A stretch of 64,000 nucleotides of DNA from an uncultured Lachnospiraceae bacterium (GCA_902779395.1 CACZBK010000009.1:1-64000), one strand, 5' to 3'; counted from the stretch's first letter, positions 1 to 9,700 are shown. The notes: generated by a model from the letters alone, not told the origin. Program-made: numbers and translations.

Positions 1-115
1 TTGCAACAAGTACCTGAAACGCTTCCAAAACATTCGATTTCCCACCACCATTTGGACCATATATAGATGCTACCGGCAAATACTTTTCAGCATCTTTATG
101 ATACACGATAAATAG
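1..115 (-). pseudogene. AAA ATPase (COG1106-like) fragment, cut by window edge
   Basis: The minus-strand frame reads LPVASIYGPNGGGKSNVLEA, a Walker A motif (GPNGGGKS) in the setting typical of SMC/RecF-like ATP-binding proteins of the AAA_15/COG1106 type. In that family about 30 residues normally precede this stretch. Here the frame is closed by a TAA at 116-118, and no ATG lies between that stop and the P-loop, so the 5' end appears lost or broken. The rest of the gene lies left of the window. Such ATPases are common in defence or toxin modules, but nothing else of it is visible, so its role is not assigned. Confidence 0.6.
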
Positions 116-275
116 TTAATGAACATACTCATAAAAAATGTCTACACTATTATATTGATCATAACCATAAGATATCCAGTAACTATCTTCCTCATCGTCC
201 TTATCACCATTATCACATCTTCTTCATTATTAGCTGTGCATTTATCATGCCTCATGTTTTCTTCCGACATTGGTG

Positions 276-324
276 CCAGGCACTGTTACATAAGTTAACC
301 ACATTGCTACCAGACACTGTTACA
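276..324. repeat. short direct repeat
   Basis: Two 15-bp copies, CCAGGCACTGTTACA at 276-290 and CCAGACACTGTTACA at 310-324, differ by one base. They lie in the gene-free stretch between the ATPase fragment and the first intact gene. They may be iterated binding sites or the remains of an element end. Confidence 0.35.
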
Positions 325-396
325 CCAAATATAATCAGCAGATTTATTAAATTATATTCCCATCCTTCTCCCCGCATCTTTTCTGTATATTCTGTT

Positions 397-1170
397 TCAG
401 TTTCCTGAGTCTCCCTGTTTTCCATCATTTGCTATATATTCAGAAAATCTTTCAAAAAACCAACTGTTTCTTGTTATTTTCCATGCGTCCTGACAATAGG
501 GATTATATGACATATATTCTATTCCCGGCCATTGTCCATCATGTGTATATACTATCATATTTCCCCCTTGATACTCTCTATATCTACTTTTAAAACAATA
601 TGAAAATGAACTGTCTTCCCCCTCCAAAGGTGGCGCTACTGGTGGCGCTTGTATTCCTTCTGCCATAGGCCTTGGCGGATTAAGCTCAAAAACATAACTA
701 TTATATCCGTAGTCATTGAAATGGTTTGTATCTTCATTCAATTGACAACTAACCTCATATGAATACTTTCCTAAATAAGTAATACTTTCAGCGTATTTCC
801 ATACAAGCTCCTCTTTATCATCAGTGATGTATAAAAGCCCCAATGATTTTTTATTTTTCTCAATAAACACTCTTCCATCTGAAATAACACGCAAATAATA
901 ACCACCGGAACTATAATACTCTGCTATTATCTCATCTTCCTTCGGTAATAAAAATAACGGTACGCCCGTAATATCCTTGTTTACATGTTTCTCCATTCCT
1001 TTTATCCATATGCTTCTATAAACAAAAGGAAATATAATCAATATGGCAAGAACTATTATTATAATAATATGATATATGCGAATTATTGTTTTAAGCTTTT
1101 TCAGCCTTTCAATAATATACTTTAACACATGAGAATTATCAATATCACTTTGTATTTCTATCATAGCCAT
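397..1170 (-). CDS. membrane-anchored protein of unknown function
   Basis: A 257-residue protein. A charged N-terminus (to about residue 32) is followed by one strong hydrophobic helix (about 33-53, IIIIIVLAILIIFPFVY), so it is probably a type II membrane protein with a roughly 200-residue extracytoplasmic part. A short proline-rich stretch (PPRPMAEGIQAPPVAPP) sits near residue 165-185. No family was recognised. It is the last of three minus-strand genes after the secreted S8-like protein, about 70 bp downstream of the previous gene, which suggests a common transcript. A similarly placed small membrane protein follows the second big secreted protein (6020-6553), so these may be partners of the secreted proteins. 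Confidence 0.7.
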   Translation of the reverse strand: MAMIEIQSDIDNSHVLKYIIERLKKLKTIIRIYHIIIIIVLAILIIFPFVYRSIWIKGMEKHVNKDITGVPLFLLPKEDEIIAEYYSSGGYYLRVISDGRVFIEKNKKSLGLLYITDDKEELVWKYAESITYLGKYSYEVSCQLNEDTNHFNDYGYNSYVFELNPPRPMAEGIQAPPVAPPLEGEDSSFSYCFKSRYREYQGGNMIVYTHDGQWPGIEYMSYNPYCQDAWKITRNSWFFERFSEYIANDGKQGDSGN

Positions 1171-1239
1171 CTCCCTTCATATACAACAGAAGAAGGTATA
1201 TGAATAAATACCTTCTTCTGTTAGCTTATTGTTCTACTG

Positions 1240-1908
1240 CTATTGTTTATGTGGACGTATAATAATATGATGATAACTATCATCGATTACTATTTCTTTA
1301 AAAACCGTGTCATACCCATCTTTTGAAATTCTGGCAGTATATGCACCAGCAGGTAAATCAATTGTTGCAAGTCCCCATGCATAATAGAAGTCATCACCAA
1401 TTACTTCTTCTACAAATCCCGCCTGATTAACGTTTTCCCATCCTTGATATAGCCTGATCGTAGCACCATCAACATAATTCCCATCAGACCCTATTATCTG
1501 AAATACATTTTCTTGTGTATTATTAATAGTAGTATATGACTTTAGATTCATAATTATCGTCGTTTTCCCACTTTGTAAACCGTTGCTCCATATTCCACGA
1601 ATATCAATATCTCCAATTTTATAGTTTCCTCCAAGTATTCCCATATAATCGGCAGTTATTGAATAATAGCCTTCAGGAAGATAACAAATAATTCTTCCTT
1701 CAAAATCCGATCTTATTTGATAATATGCTTCCAGCTCATCCGCCGCTGCATACAAAAGAATATTTGTAAATAAATACCTCCGCGCTTGAGACATCCCACT
1801 GATACGAACATCAGCATTTGAAACAGGATTACCATTTTCGTCCTGAACCAACAATTCGAGACGACAATTTGCTTTTGCAATGTGAACCAATTCACCGACA
1901 TTTAACAC
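1240..1908 (-). CDS. carboxypeptidase-regulatory/Cna-B-like beta-sandwich protein, possibly a displaced C-terminal part
   Basis: 222 residues with no signal peptide. Two repeats have the pattern of carboxypeptidase-regulatory (PEGA/Cna-B-like) folds: LLVQDENGNPVSNADVRI...LPEGYYSITAD near 19-85 and QIIGSDGNYVDGATIRLY...LPAGAYTARISKDGYDTV near 137-208. The predicted start is GTG at 1908, which overlaps the stop of the upstream S8-like gene in a different frame. The same fold pair occurs inside the lipoprotein-like gene at 35290-37896. With no export signal and an overlapping junction, this may once have been the C-terminal part of the upstream protein, separated by a deletion or frameshift. Translational coupling is the alternative. 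Confidence 0.6.
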   Translation of the reverse strand: MLNVGELVHIAKANCRLELLVQDENGNPVSNADVRISGMSQARRYLFTNILLYAAADELEAYYQIRSDFEGRIICYLPEGYYSITADYMGILGGNYKIGDIDIRGIWSNGLQSGKTTIIMNLKSYTTINNTQENVFQIIGSDGNYVDGATIRLYQGWENVNQAGFVEEVIGDDFYYAWGLATIDLPAGAYTARISKDGYDTVFKEIVIDDSYHHIIIRPHKQ

Positions 1909-3758
1909 ATTACGTTTCCTTGATAATTAGCGGCAAAACATATCGTATCATCTCCCATACTATAATTAATGATCTTAGCTTCAGCTACAGTAATCAATGT
2001 TTCCAATGCACATTGAAGCTTCATAGTACTATCTGAAACTTCAAAAATCCCTTTTGTATCTTGATCCTTATCATCATCCTCTAATTCGTAACACATTGAA
2101 AAACCATATAACGCGGCTTTAACAGATACCCCACAAATTCCCTTATTATTGTTAAACTCCGCTCCTATTATTCCTGCCACATGTGAACCATGGTTATAAT
2201 AATCTGCGTTAGCATTTTCACTAACTGACCCATTAGGTAAAACTGTATAACAGTATTTTTTTAATTCCGCTGTACTACAATTATTCCAGGTATGGATAAA
2301 CGGCCAATTCAAATCCTCATGTTCTTCATCAAAACAGGTATCAATTATTCCTATTCTGGCATAATTCAAATCCTCTATGTGGGTCTGCCATACCCCATTA
2401 TTATTCTTTTTTATTACATCTGCCTCTTTTAGAGCACGTTCAAGATCAATCTCCTCGATTCCCCAATTTCTTCCGGCAGGATTCGAACTATCCCAAATAG
2501 ACGGAACATCTTCACCCCACGGATCCGATGAGCTATAACTGGGTTCATCCATTAACAGAAGATTATTCCCCACATGTTCTACCCATTCCTGTTCAGACAG
2601 ATCATCTATTATTTCCTGAAGTTCAGCAGTACTGCGATAATTGTTAAACTCTATCTGGTAATGATGCAATAACTCTATACATCCCACTATTCGCGCATTA
2701 ATAGATGTCGCTATACTCTCCACATCGTCATAATCCATACTATCATCTACTGTTAATAGAATCTGGTCTTTTACACAGTATAAACCATCTTTGGTTTGTC
2801 CTACTTCATCTATCGATGTTACTTCTTTATAAAAAATCCTTCCGACATCTTCACTTGCAATAGATGTGTCTATGTTCACAATTGCATGATCATCATTCAG
2901 CTTTTCAATAGTATTATCACTTGCAGTATTATCGCTTATTGTCTCAGTATTTTCATTTCCAATACTCTCATTAACAACTATTTCATGTACTACAATATTG
3001 AGTATCTCATCATAATCTCCCGTATAGATAAAATCAGCTATACCAATTTCACAAACTTGAATATTCTGCATATAAGAAGCGTTTCTGATAACATAGTGAT
3101 TATTATCATGCGATTCTATAACTGCATTCCACATTTCTGAAATCAGCATTTGCGAATCGAATTCCAGGATCCAATCTTCGATATCACTTTCTCCTGTGTT
3201 TTCTATACATATGCATCCTTTTCCACCATTATCCCATATCTCATCTATTATTATACTGACAATACAATCAGCAGCCTCAACCTGTTCCACTACACTAATT
3301 AACTGAACATTAGACGGAATAGATGGAATATCATCATAAGATGCCGTATATCCTACTTGAACAGAACTACCTGCAGGAATATCCTGGTTATACCCGGCAT
3401 TCTTTAAAATAACTCTATCATTATCACGCGATACAAGAACTGCATTATACAATCCACTTATTTCATCAATCGAATTAATACTGATCCCCCAATTGTGAAT
3501 TGTGTTTTCTCCGGTATTAGTAATAGTAATAAGCAAATTATAGAAATGCTCCCAAGTATCCGTTATCGAAATGTCAACTGTATATTCGTTTCCATTATAC
3601 ATATAATTGCCGGAAACGTCACTATCAGAAACGGAGGTGTCTCCAGCTTCCGTATCTGATGCAAAAGAAATATTGTTAAATATGATCGATAAACAGAAAA
3701 CAACAATGATAAACATACTGATAACGTTATAAACTTTGGTTTTCTTATGTGCTCTCAT
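1902..3758 (-). CDS. secreted CBM2-like / subtilisin (S8)-like protein, truncated before the catalytic serine
   Basis: 618 residues. A signal peptide (about 1-34, cut near SFAS-DT) leads into two CBM2-like beta domains (about 50-150 and 155-255). Their hallmarks are ITNTGENTIHNWGISI, then GLYNAVL, then NAGYNQDI. A linker and an I9-like propeptide region (about 310-405) follow, then the start of an S8 domain. Asp473 (IGIIDT) and His523 (HGSHVAGI) of the triad are present. The frame stops about 15 residues after IINYSMG, so the oxyanion Asn and the GTSMA serine motif are absent. It could be a pseudo-protease or a gene shortened by deletion. It starts the three-gene minus-strand cluster. The same N-terminal modules occur in the proteins at 6799-10932 and 38507-43171. 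Confidence 0.75.
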   Translation of the reverse strand: MRAHKKTKVYNVISMFIIVVFCLSIIFNNISFASDTEAGDTSVSDSDVSGNYMYNGNEYTVDISITDTWEHFYNLLITITNTGENTIHNWGISINSIDEISGLYNAVLVSRDNDRVILKNAGYNQDIPAGSSVQVGYTASYDDIPSIPSNVQLISVVEQVEAADCIVSIIIDEIWDNGGKGCICIENTGESDIEDWILEFDSQMLISEMWNAVIESHDNNHYVIRNASYMQNIQVCEIGIADFIYTGDYDEILNIVVHEIVVNESIGNENTETISDNTASDNTIEKLNDDHAIVNIDTSIASEDVGRIFYKEVTSIDEVGQTKDGLYCVKDQILLTVDDSMDYDDVESIATSINARIVGCIELLHHYQIEFNNYRSTAELQEIIDDLSEQEWVEHVGNNLLLMDEPSYSSSDPWGEDVPSIWDSSNPAGRNWGIEEIDLERALKEADVIKKNNNGVWQTHIEDLNYARIGIIDTCFDEEHEDLNWPFIHTWNNCSTAELKKYCYTVLPNGSVSENANADYYNHGSHVAGIIGAEFNNNKGICGVSVKAALYGFSMCYELEDDDKDQDTKGIFEVSDSTMKLQCALETLITVAEAKIINYSMGDDTICFAANYQGNVMC

Positions 3759-3848
3759 TTTTTCCTCCTTCTGTATTTTTGTATTGATTATACTGGTTTC
3801 AACTTAGCAGTAAAGTTACCCTCCTTTCAAATTACTGCTTGCTAAAAC

Positions 3849-3862
3849 ATCACATATGTGAT
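3849..3862. promoter_or_regulatory. perfect palindrome in divergent intergenic region
   Basis: ATCACATATGTGAT is a perfect 14-bp palindrome between the divergent S8-like gene and the XRE regulator. It resembles the palindrome in front of the BlaI-regulated operon (ATATCACATTGTGATAT at 17690). It is a plausible operator for BlaI or for the adjacent XRE protein; which one binds cannot be told from sequence. Confidence 0.45.
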
Positions 3863-3959
3863 ATAGTTAAACAAAGTAAAAACACAAGGATTGAATTACA
3901 CGCCTGTGTATTTGTGTATATACTACCACTTCACATCCGTGTAGTCAAGTGCTTTTTAT

Positions 3960-4334
3960 ATGTACGAACGTTTTTTATTATTACTTGAAAAAAATAATAT
4001 GAGCGTAGCTGAATTCAGCCGTAAGACTGGTATAAATCAATCTACGCTTTCTAATTGGAAAATTAGAAACAACTTGATAAGCATTAAGTTTGCGCGAATA
4101 ATAGCGAGTTTTTTTGGGGTTTCTGTCGAATATCTTATGGGGGATGAAGATAATCTATCAGAAGATGAAGGCTATTACTATGATAAAGAAACCGCAAAAC
4201 TAATTGCAGACCTGAGAAAGCGTGATGATATTGTTATACTCTTAAATGCAGCGCGTAACGCAACTCCTAACGATGTACGAGTAGCTTATGATATTCTCAA
4301 AAGTATTAATGAAGCTAAAAATGGAACCCGTTAA
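3960..4334 (+). CDS. XRE-family (HTH_3) transcriptional regulator
   Basis: 124 residues. An N-terminal Cro/CI-type helix-turn-helix (about 4-62) includes MSVAEFSRKTGINQSTLSNW, and the typical FFGVSVEYLMG segment ends the domain. The C-terminal helical tail (65-124) is probably for dimerisation. The ATG at 3960 has no good Shine-Dalgarno sequence. It is divergent from the S8-like secreted-protein cluster and is followed after about 100 bp by a small gene on the same strand. It probably regulates itself and possibly the divergent cluster. Confidence 0.85.
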   Translation: MYERFLLLLEKNNMSVAEFSRKTGINQSTLSNWKIRNNLISIKFARIIASFFGVSVEYLMGDEDNLSEDEGYYYDKETAKLIADLRKRDDIVILLNAARNATPNDVRVAYDILKSINEAKNGTR

Positions 4335-4358
4335 CATGCCGCATAGCGGAATACAAAT

Positions 4359-4392
4359 AAGGAGGTAATCCAGCCGCCCTTTCGATCGGAAT
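4359..4392 (-). other. short stretch resembling the 3' end of 16S rRNA (antisense on plus strand)
   Basis: The plus strand reads AAGGAGGTAATCCAGCCGC followed by CCTTTCGATCGG. This closely follows the complement of the 16S rRNA 3' terminus (AAGGAGGTGATCCAGCCGCA, then CCTTCCGATACGG). On the minus strand it therefore ends GGATTACCTCCTT, with an intact anti-Shine-Dalgarno core. It is too short to be an rRNA gene. It could be chance around a strong ribosome-binding sequence, or a real rRNA-tail relic. Confidence 0.4.
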
Positions 4393-4442
4393 AATCACTT
4401 TTCGTCACTGAAAACATTTATTTCCAAAAGGAGGGGCATTCT

Positions 4443-4628
4443 ATGCGAGCATTTCTTAACGAAGCTTTTCTACCTGACAGCATAAAGAGTGCAGTTGTTA
4501 TATCTAAAGACATAACACTGTATTATAATACAAACCTTAGCGATGTAGAAAAAAAAGAGATTATTCTTTCATTTAATTCGCTTTTTGAAATGTGGGTAGA
4601 AGAGCAAGAGGAAAAGGCCGTCACATGA
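4443..4628 (+). CDS. small protein of unknown function
   Basis: 61 residues, acidic and mainly helical by eye, with no signal peptide or cysteines. The start is well supported by AAGGAGGGGCATTCT before the ATG. The stop lies inside the stem of a terminator-like hairpin, so the gene ends its transcript. It follows the XRE gene by about 100 bp on the same strand and may be co-regulated. Not assigned to a family. Confidence 0.6.
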   Translation: MRAFLNEAFLPDSIKSAVVISKDITLYYNTNLSDVEKKEIILSFNSLFEMWVEEQEEKAVT

Positions 4629-4641
4629 CGGTCTTTTTCAA
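4612..4641 (+). terminator. rho-independent terminator overlapping the end of the small gene
   Basis: GGCCGTCA-CA-TGACGGTC forms a tight stem (one G-T pair) directly followed by TTTTTC. It overlaps the last codons of the 4443-4628 gene. Confidence 0.75.
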
Positions 4642-4813
4642 TCAACCAATAATAACCCAAACATACCAATCCTTCGATAACTCCGGTTCGGCACGTGTTT
4701 CATATATATTTGGTATGTAGATCAAAATAATGATCATTTATCTGAATGGGATCCTTTAAAACATAGTACTCTCACACACATTACTTATTTCGTATTGTTT
4801 GTTATATGATAAT

Positions 4814-4881
4814 ATTACGTATTGCGTAATATGCCAATATGCTTTTCAAAATATTTGCATCATCATTACTTGTTGCGTAAT
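4814..4881. promoter_or_regulatory. two operator-like sites ATTAC-N7-GTAAT
   Basis: Two inverted repeats of identical geometry occur at 4814-4830 (ATTAC-N7-GTAAT, extended by matching bases on both sides) and 4865-4881 (ATTAC-N7-GTAAT). Their starts are 51 bp apart, and TTGCGTAAT is shared. They lie just upstream of the XRE remnant (4896-5306), the usual place for autoregulatory operators. Confidence 0.55.
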
Positions 4882-4895
4882 AATACATTCCGTGA

Positions 4896-5306
4896 TATAC
4901 TATCCCCCGAAAGGCCGGTATCGCACCGACCACCATTTACTCCATTATTCAGCGGGACGCGTCGATCCGCTTCGATACCGCCTTGCGTATTTCAAATATA
5001 CTGGACATACCGATCAACTCGATCTGTAAGGATAATCCATATGAGGATATGGAAACCCTTCCGAAGCTGCCGAAGGATAATCGGCGCATAATGATCGACG
5101 CCGAAAAGAAAGCCTATATCTCTGCCCGCACAACGAAGATTCTGAAGAAATTCGACTATACCGAACTTCCGATCATTGATCAACTCATCGCCGATCTGTA
5201 CGTGCTGGACGATACCGCCCGAAAGGATCTATTTGACTATATCAAGATGATGAAGAAAAACCACACGAATGAAGGGCGTGCGAAAGAATTAAAAGGGATC
5301 AAGTAG
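4896..5306 (+). pseudogene. XRE-family regulator remnant lacking its N-terminus
   Basis: The open frame after a TGA at 4893 reads RKAGIAPTTIYSIIQRD and then FDTALRISNILDIPINSIC, the second half of a Cro/CI helix-turn-helix. The C-terminal helical tail that follows ends at 5306. The first helices (normally about 20 residues) are missing, and there is no good start codon. A TTG at 4983 only recovers the tail. Base composition is clearly richer in GC than its surroundings, which suggests a separate origin. Its end overlaps the convergent Fic remnant by 8 bp, so the two probably arrived together. Confidence 0.6.
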
Positions 5307-5694
5307 ATACCCTCTTCTTTCTCCCTCTGCCTATGGCGTCCTCAACAAATTTGATCAGATAATTCAGTTGCGATTTGTCCCCCAGATCATCAAATATGGC
5401 GTTATATGCCACCATTGCTGTCTTGACATACTGTGCATTATTCTCAAAAAGCTCTCTGTCCGGCCACAAGCCAACAGTGTCAGCATATTGGCAACAAAAT
5501 GTGACTGTGGTGCGCGTATTCCCCTCACGGAATGGGTGTACCCTCCACAATTTTGCTAGAGACTCCGAAAACTCTACAGCAGATTCGTGCAGATACATAC
5601 CTGCCCACGGTTTCTTTACCATTTTGCTTAATACCTGGCTTGCGTCAACCGGAATATCAAAAACATCATAAATAGTGACTGCACCGCTCAGTAA
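5299..5694 (-). pseudogene. Fic-domain protein, C-terminal part
   Basis: The frame, open from 5694, reads VTIYDVFDIPVD, then KPWAGMYLHES, then the Fic active-site loop HPFREGNTRT and a helical tail. Fic proteins AMPylate or otherwise modify targets using the HxFxxGNGR loop; here the second Gly is Thr. The usual N-terminal third is missing, and the frame is closed upstream by a TAG. An internal ATG at 5622 gives 107 residues that still contain the loop. It converges on, and slightly overlaps, the XRE remnant. Fic toxins often sit beside regulators or antitoxins. It is probably inactive because the helices that complete the Fic fold are absent. Confidence 0.65.
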
Positions 5695-5760
5695 CTAAGA
5701 ATAATTCTATCTATCTTGTAATACTGTAAAATACAATACAATGCTCCCGCAGTCTTCTAC

Positions 5761-6009
5761 ATGTTAGCGTCGGGTGAAAATCGCCCGAAATCGGAAAGAA
5801 ATAGCCAAAGGGGGACAGGAAGAAAAAAAACAATGTCAGTCATGTAGAAATGACCAATGGCGATAGCAGCCAGACTCCTTGAGCGCTTGACCACCCCATG
5901 CCGATGAATTAGCCTCTGTCAAGCACTCAAGGAGGATTGGCGATTTCAATCCGCCTGAAATTGGTTGTTTCTTTCCGACCCTGAGGTCGATTCTACCCGA
6001 CGCTAACAT
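5761..6009. mobile_element. MITE-like element, about 249 bp, with long imperfect terminal inverted repeats
   Basis: The left end starts ATGTTAGCGTCGGGT and the right end closes ACCCGACGCTAACAT. The inverted similarity continues inwards (CGGAAAGAAA on the left, TTTCTTTCCG on the right) for about 45 bp. A second internal inverted repeat (TCCTTGAGCGCTTGAC against GTCAAGCACTCAAGGA) is nested near 5877-5934. There is no coding capacity for a transposase. Flanks share only TACAT, so a clean target duplication is not visible. It lies 11 bp beyond the stop of the next gene. Confidence 0.65.
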
Positions 6010-6019
6010 ACATGTATAT

Positions 6020-6553
6020 TCATTCAATATAAATACGATAATATAACTCAGTCCCACTATCATACATTTCAATTCTGTTATTATTCTCACATTCTATTTC
6101 GCTATGAAGTCCTCCTTCATCATCAGATATAAAATGTACGTATACTGTTTCTTCCCAATGTTTCTGCTCATTCAAAAAAATAAACTGAAAAAAAAACAAC
6201 TTCTCCATGTCGCCAATCTGACACACATCATATATGTAATGCACATCCATCTTTTCAGTATCATAACCACGATATAGCTTTTCAGATTCAAGGACCCATC
6301 CATGTCCTTTACAAGTTTCACACCCATCCCCAATGCCAATAACCGGCCTAGTTTCAGAATTATAATCGATAGGTTTCCCGTCAATATCATACTTTATGTG
6401 AACAACAATACTGTTATTATATACCAAATAACGATCCACCAATTTTATTACTATTATTACAAACAATAAAGCAACTGAAACCAACCCAATTATAACTGCC
6501 TTGGACGTATTCTTTCTATTATTAATTCTCACAAGAACTTCTCTCCACTTCAA
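6020..6553 (-). CDS. membrane-anchored protein with CxxCxGxG motif
   Basis: 177 residues. One transmembrane helix (about 19-38, VIIGLVSVALLFVIIVIKLV) anchors a roughly 135-residue extracytoplasmic domain. That domain contains CETCKGHG, a DnaJ-zinc-finger-like half-motif that occurs once only. No family was recognised. It lies about 245 bp downstream of the 1377-residue secreted protein on the same strand and may be its partner, as the small gene at 37956-38507 may be for the third secreted protein. A MITE-like element sits directly after its stop codon. Confidence 0.65.
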   Translation of the reverse strand: MKWREVLVRINNRKNTSKAVIIGLVSVALLFVIIVIKLVDRYLVYNNSIVVHIKYDIDGKPIDYNSETRPVIGIGDGCETCKGHGWVLESEKLYRGYDTEKMDVHYIYDVCQIGDMEKLFFFQFIFLNEQKHWEETVYVHFISDDEGGLHSEIECENNNRIEMYDSGTELYYRIYIE

Positions 6554-6798
6554 ACATATTTTACTTGTACTATCCTCTCAACAACACGATATCTTCTGCT
6601 CTAAAACCCAATATAACATTCTACTTAAATAGATACTTATACATTATTTCTATTTATATTATGCTTCCAATGAATGCGCATGACCGCCTGCAAAAATATA
6701 TTCACAAGCGGCCATTTATCAACGCTTTGTATAAAAATACAAATATAGTTATATAGCACTGATGCAACAATATTATTGATTTTCCAACCAATCATATA

Positions 6799-9700
6799 CT
6801 ATTGTGGATAAAAGGCGGTCATATCCAATAGTCTATTTCCCTTAATCTGACGTTCCTGAATTTCAGGAAAAAGATACCATTTAGATTTTCTAATATCATC
6901 TTTATCAAACATTTCGCCCCAAGGAATACCATACATTCCCATATAAACTTCTTGCGAATCGCTTAATTCAATATTTTTAAATCTTCTAGGATTGGCAGAT
7001 AGCCTAGTACCATACTTATTACCATATGTAACCACCCCCTGAGCATTAGCAAATAATTGTAGCGGATACATATGTTCCATAGACTTAGAAAAACCATATT
7101 TTATATCATCATCTTCTTGGAACAAATATTCGTCTGCGGTATGACAGCCGTGAAAATATACCGTTGCATCTTTCGTCCAATTCAATACATTATAATCGTT
7201 AGTGCGCCAAACCACAGATGCAGTTGAGTTATACATATAAGGATATCCATTATATCCATGTGTAAATAAATGCAATTCTCTTATTATATATTTCTTCCAT
7301 TCATTGTTCCATATAGCACGAAGATCGATAGAATATCCATAATTATCACCGTCTATACGTTTAACTATAATCTGATTCGGATCAATTCCCGATTCGATCA
7401 GTTTCATTCTCATTGTTTGCGCAGCTCTTGAAAATCCATCCTCTTCTTCAAACAATTCAAGCACCGGCTTAGTCCATTCGCTAACAAAGCCATCACCATT
7501 CAACTCAGGAAATTCATTTTTATGTTTTTCTTCAAAAGCCTTAACTGTGTCCCTATTATATGACCACGCAAGAATATACACCGCATCATGCGCATGAGGA
7601 ATAGAATCCGGATCACCAGGATCGCTATATACAGGAAAATCACGTGTTGCCAGATCTCTTCTACCCACTTCTTCTCCATCATCGTAACCGTCACCATCTG
7701 TATCCTTCTTGTTTGGGTCGGATCGTACAACCCACCCATTGGCAGCACGCATCCCCTTGATTTCCCATACATCATACAGTCCATCTCCATCTGAATCAGT
7801 GGTATCAACATTTCCATAACTATATACAATTCGCTTTGACAGGTCTTCAGAAATAGCCTCCATTATTGACGCTTCATCGCCAGAATACTGCTTACCGCCA
7901 AGCATCTGCACATAGTTATCCAGTTCTGCACTAGGCGAATAGGAAATCGAAATAGTATTGAATACAGATCCTGCGCTTTGCGCTTTAGATGCTTCCGTCA
8001 TCATATATGCATTATTCTGTCTAAATGTACTATCATAGTATGTTCCTGGATATAACAGGTATGCAACCTTCTTATTCCCTTTACTATTTGCATAGTTTAA
8101 TGCTTCAAGTGAATATTCTGCACGACCATCATAGGTATCAGATGTACTATAACCGCCTCTCATGAAAAGTTCCAAAGGAGAAATACCAGTATTAGGATCC
8201 ATGTTATTCAAAGCTTCTGCTTGTGTGGTTGCCCATGTATATGTCCCATTCCGATCAGTGATCATCTCCAAGTTATCACTAATCACATAAAAAAACATCA
8301 TTCTATCCCCATCTTCCATATTAGATATTAGGGATGTCACTATTTGTTGCTCTTTAGCAAGATCTTCTTCAGATACTGTGTAATCAATGAACACAATAAA
8401 ATCATAGTTTTCTTCAACCGTCTTTGTATCCTCAGTATAATCTATAGGTTCTGTCGAGTACTCTTTCCATTTTCCCTCATCTAGAAGAAAATACGTTGAA
8501 AAATGAGTCGTTGTGTATGTTACTGTATTATTTTCCGCATCGCATACAGAATCCTCTAACAATACATACTCATTCTCTGCTTCATTGTACCACATCAATT
8601 TAAGATTATCTTCTTTACTGTCTCCTAACATACTTTCGTCATATGTAAAGATGATATCTGCAGTATCAAAGCTGAAGTCTACTTCAATATCCATAGGCTT
8701 TCCGATAATTCCAGGAGTTTTAGCTATGATGGTATTCGGATTCTCGTTTATATGAACCTGTTCATAAACACTCCCCTTACATTTAATCCCTACGGAAACG
8801 TTCTCCACAGCACTTCTTTCGGAAAAAGCACTGTAAGTTCTTGTCTGCGCAATTACTTCTTCCCCATCAGGTACACCATCTCCATCACTATCGCTATTAA
8901 GAGGATTTAACCCAAGAGCAACTTCTTCTTTATCAGTAAACCCATCATGATCTGTATCAGGATTTTTAGGATCTGTACCTATTGCATTTACTTCATATCC
9001 ATCTTTCAGTCCGTCTCCATCAAAATCATCACTCCAATCATTTAAGCCGATTTCTATCTCTTGAACTACATTTAATCCATCACCATCCTCATCTTCATTC
9101 ATATCCAAAATTCCATCGTCATCTGAATCCGCCTTCGTCGGATCAAAATCTAAAAGATAAACTTCATCGAAATCGCTTAATCCATCGCCATCTGTGTCAG
9201 CTTTTTCTGGATCAGTATCATAGAATTTTTCATAATAATCATCAATTCCATCCTCGTCCGTGTCACCATTACCGATTAACGTACGATCCATATTAGCTTT
9301 TTCACTATTAACAACAAGAATCGGCTCCTTTATTTCATTACCCTCAACATCCGTCAGTGTGAAAATAAGAATATTGCACCCTATTACAAAACCAATATTC
9401 TCTGCACTCCATGTCACATAGCCATCTTCGGATGTAAAACAACCATCCCAAACCACATCTCCAAAAACATCTTCAACAGTCATAGATGCAACTTCAAACG
9501 CGCAATCATAATCAGTGTATCCCGACATAAACTCTACTTCTTCATCAACAAAATATACACCCATATCCTCAAGACGGAATGCGCTCGTATTAATAAAAAC
9601 ATGTTGTTCTTCACCTACATCGTTTGTATAATGTTCTCCATTACTAGAAACGGAAGTCCCCATCCCATTCGGCAACGAGTTTTTTTCACGAAGTTCCAAT

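Noticed and set aside
4359-4392. Partial 16S rRNA gene
   Set aside because: Similarity ends after about 30 bp and no further rRNA sequence follows in either direction.
5836-6090. 84-residue minus-strand frame across the MITE-like element
   Set aside because: It runs through inverted-repeat sequence and the end of a real gene in another frame; no start signal or family.
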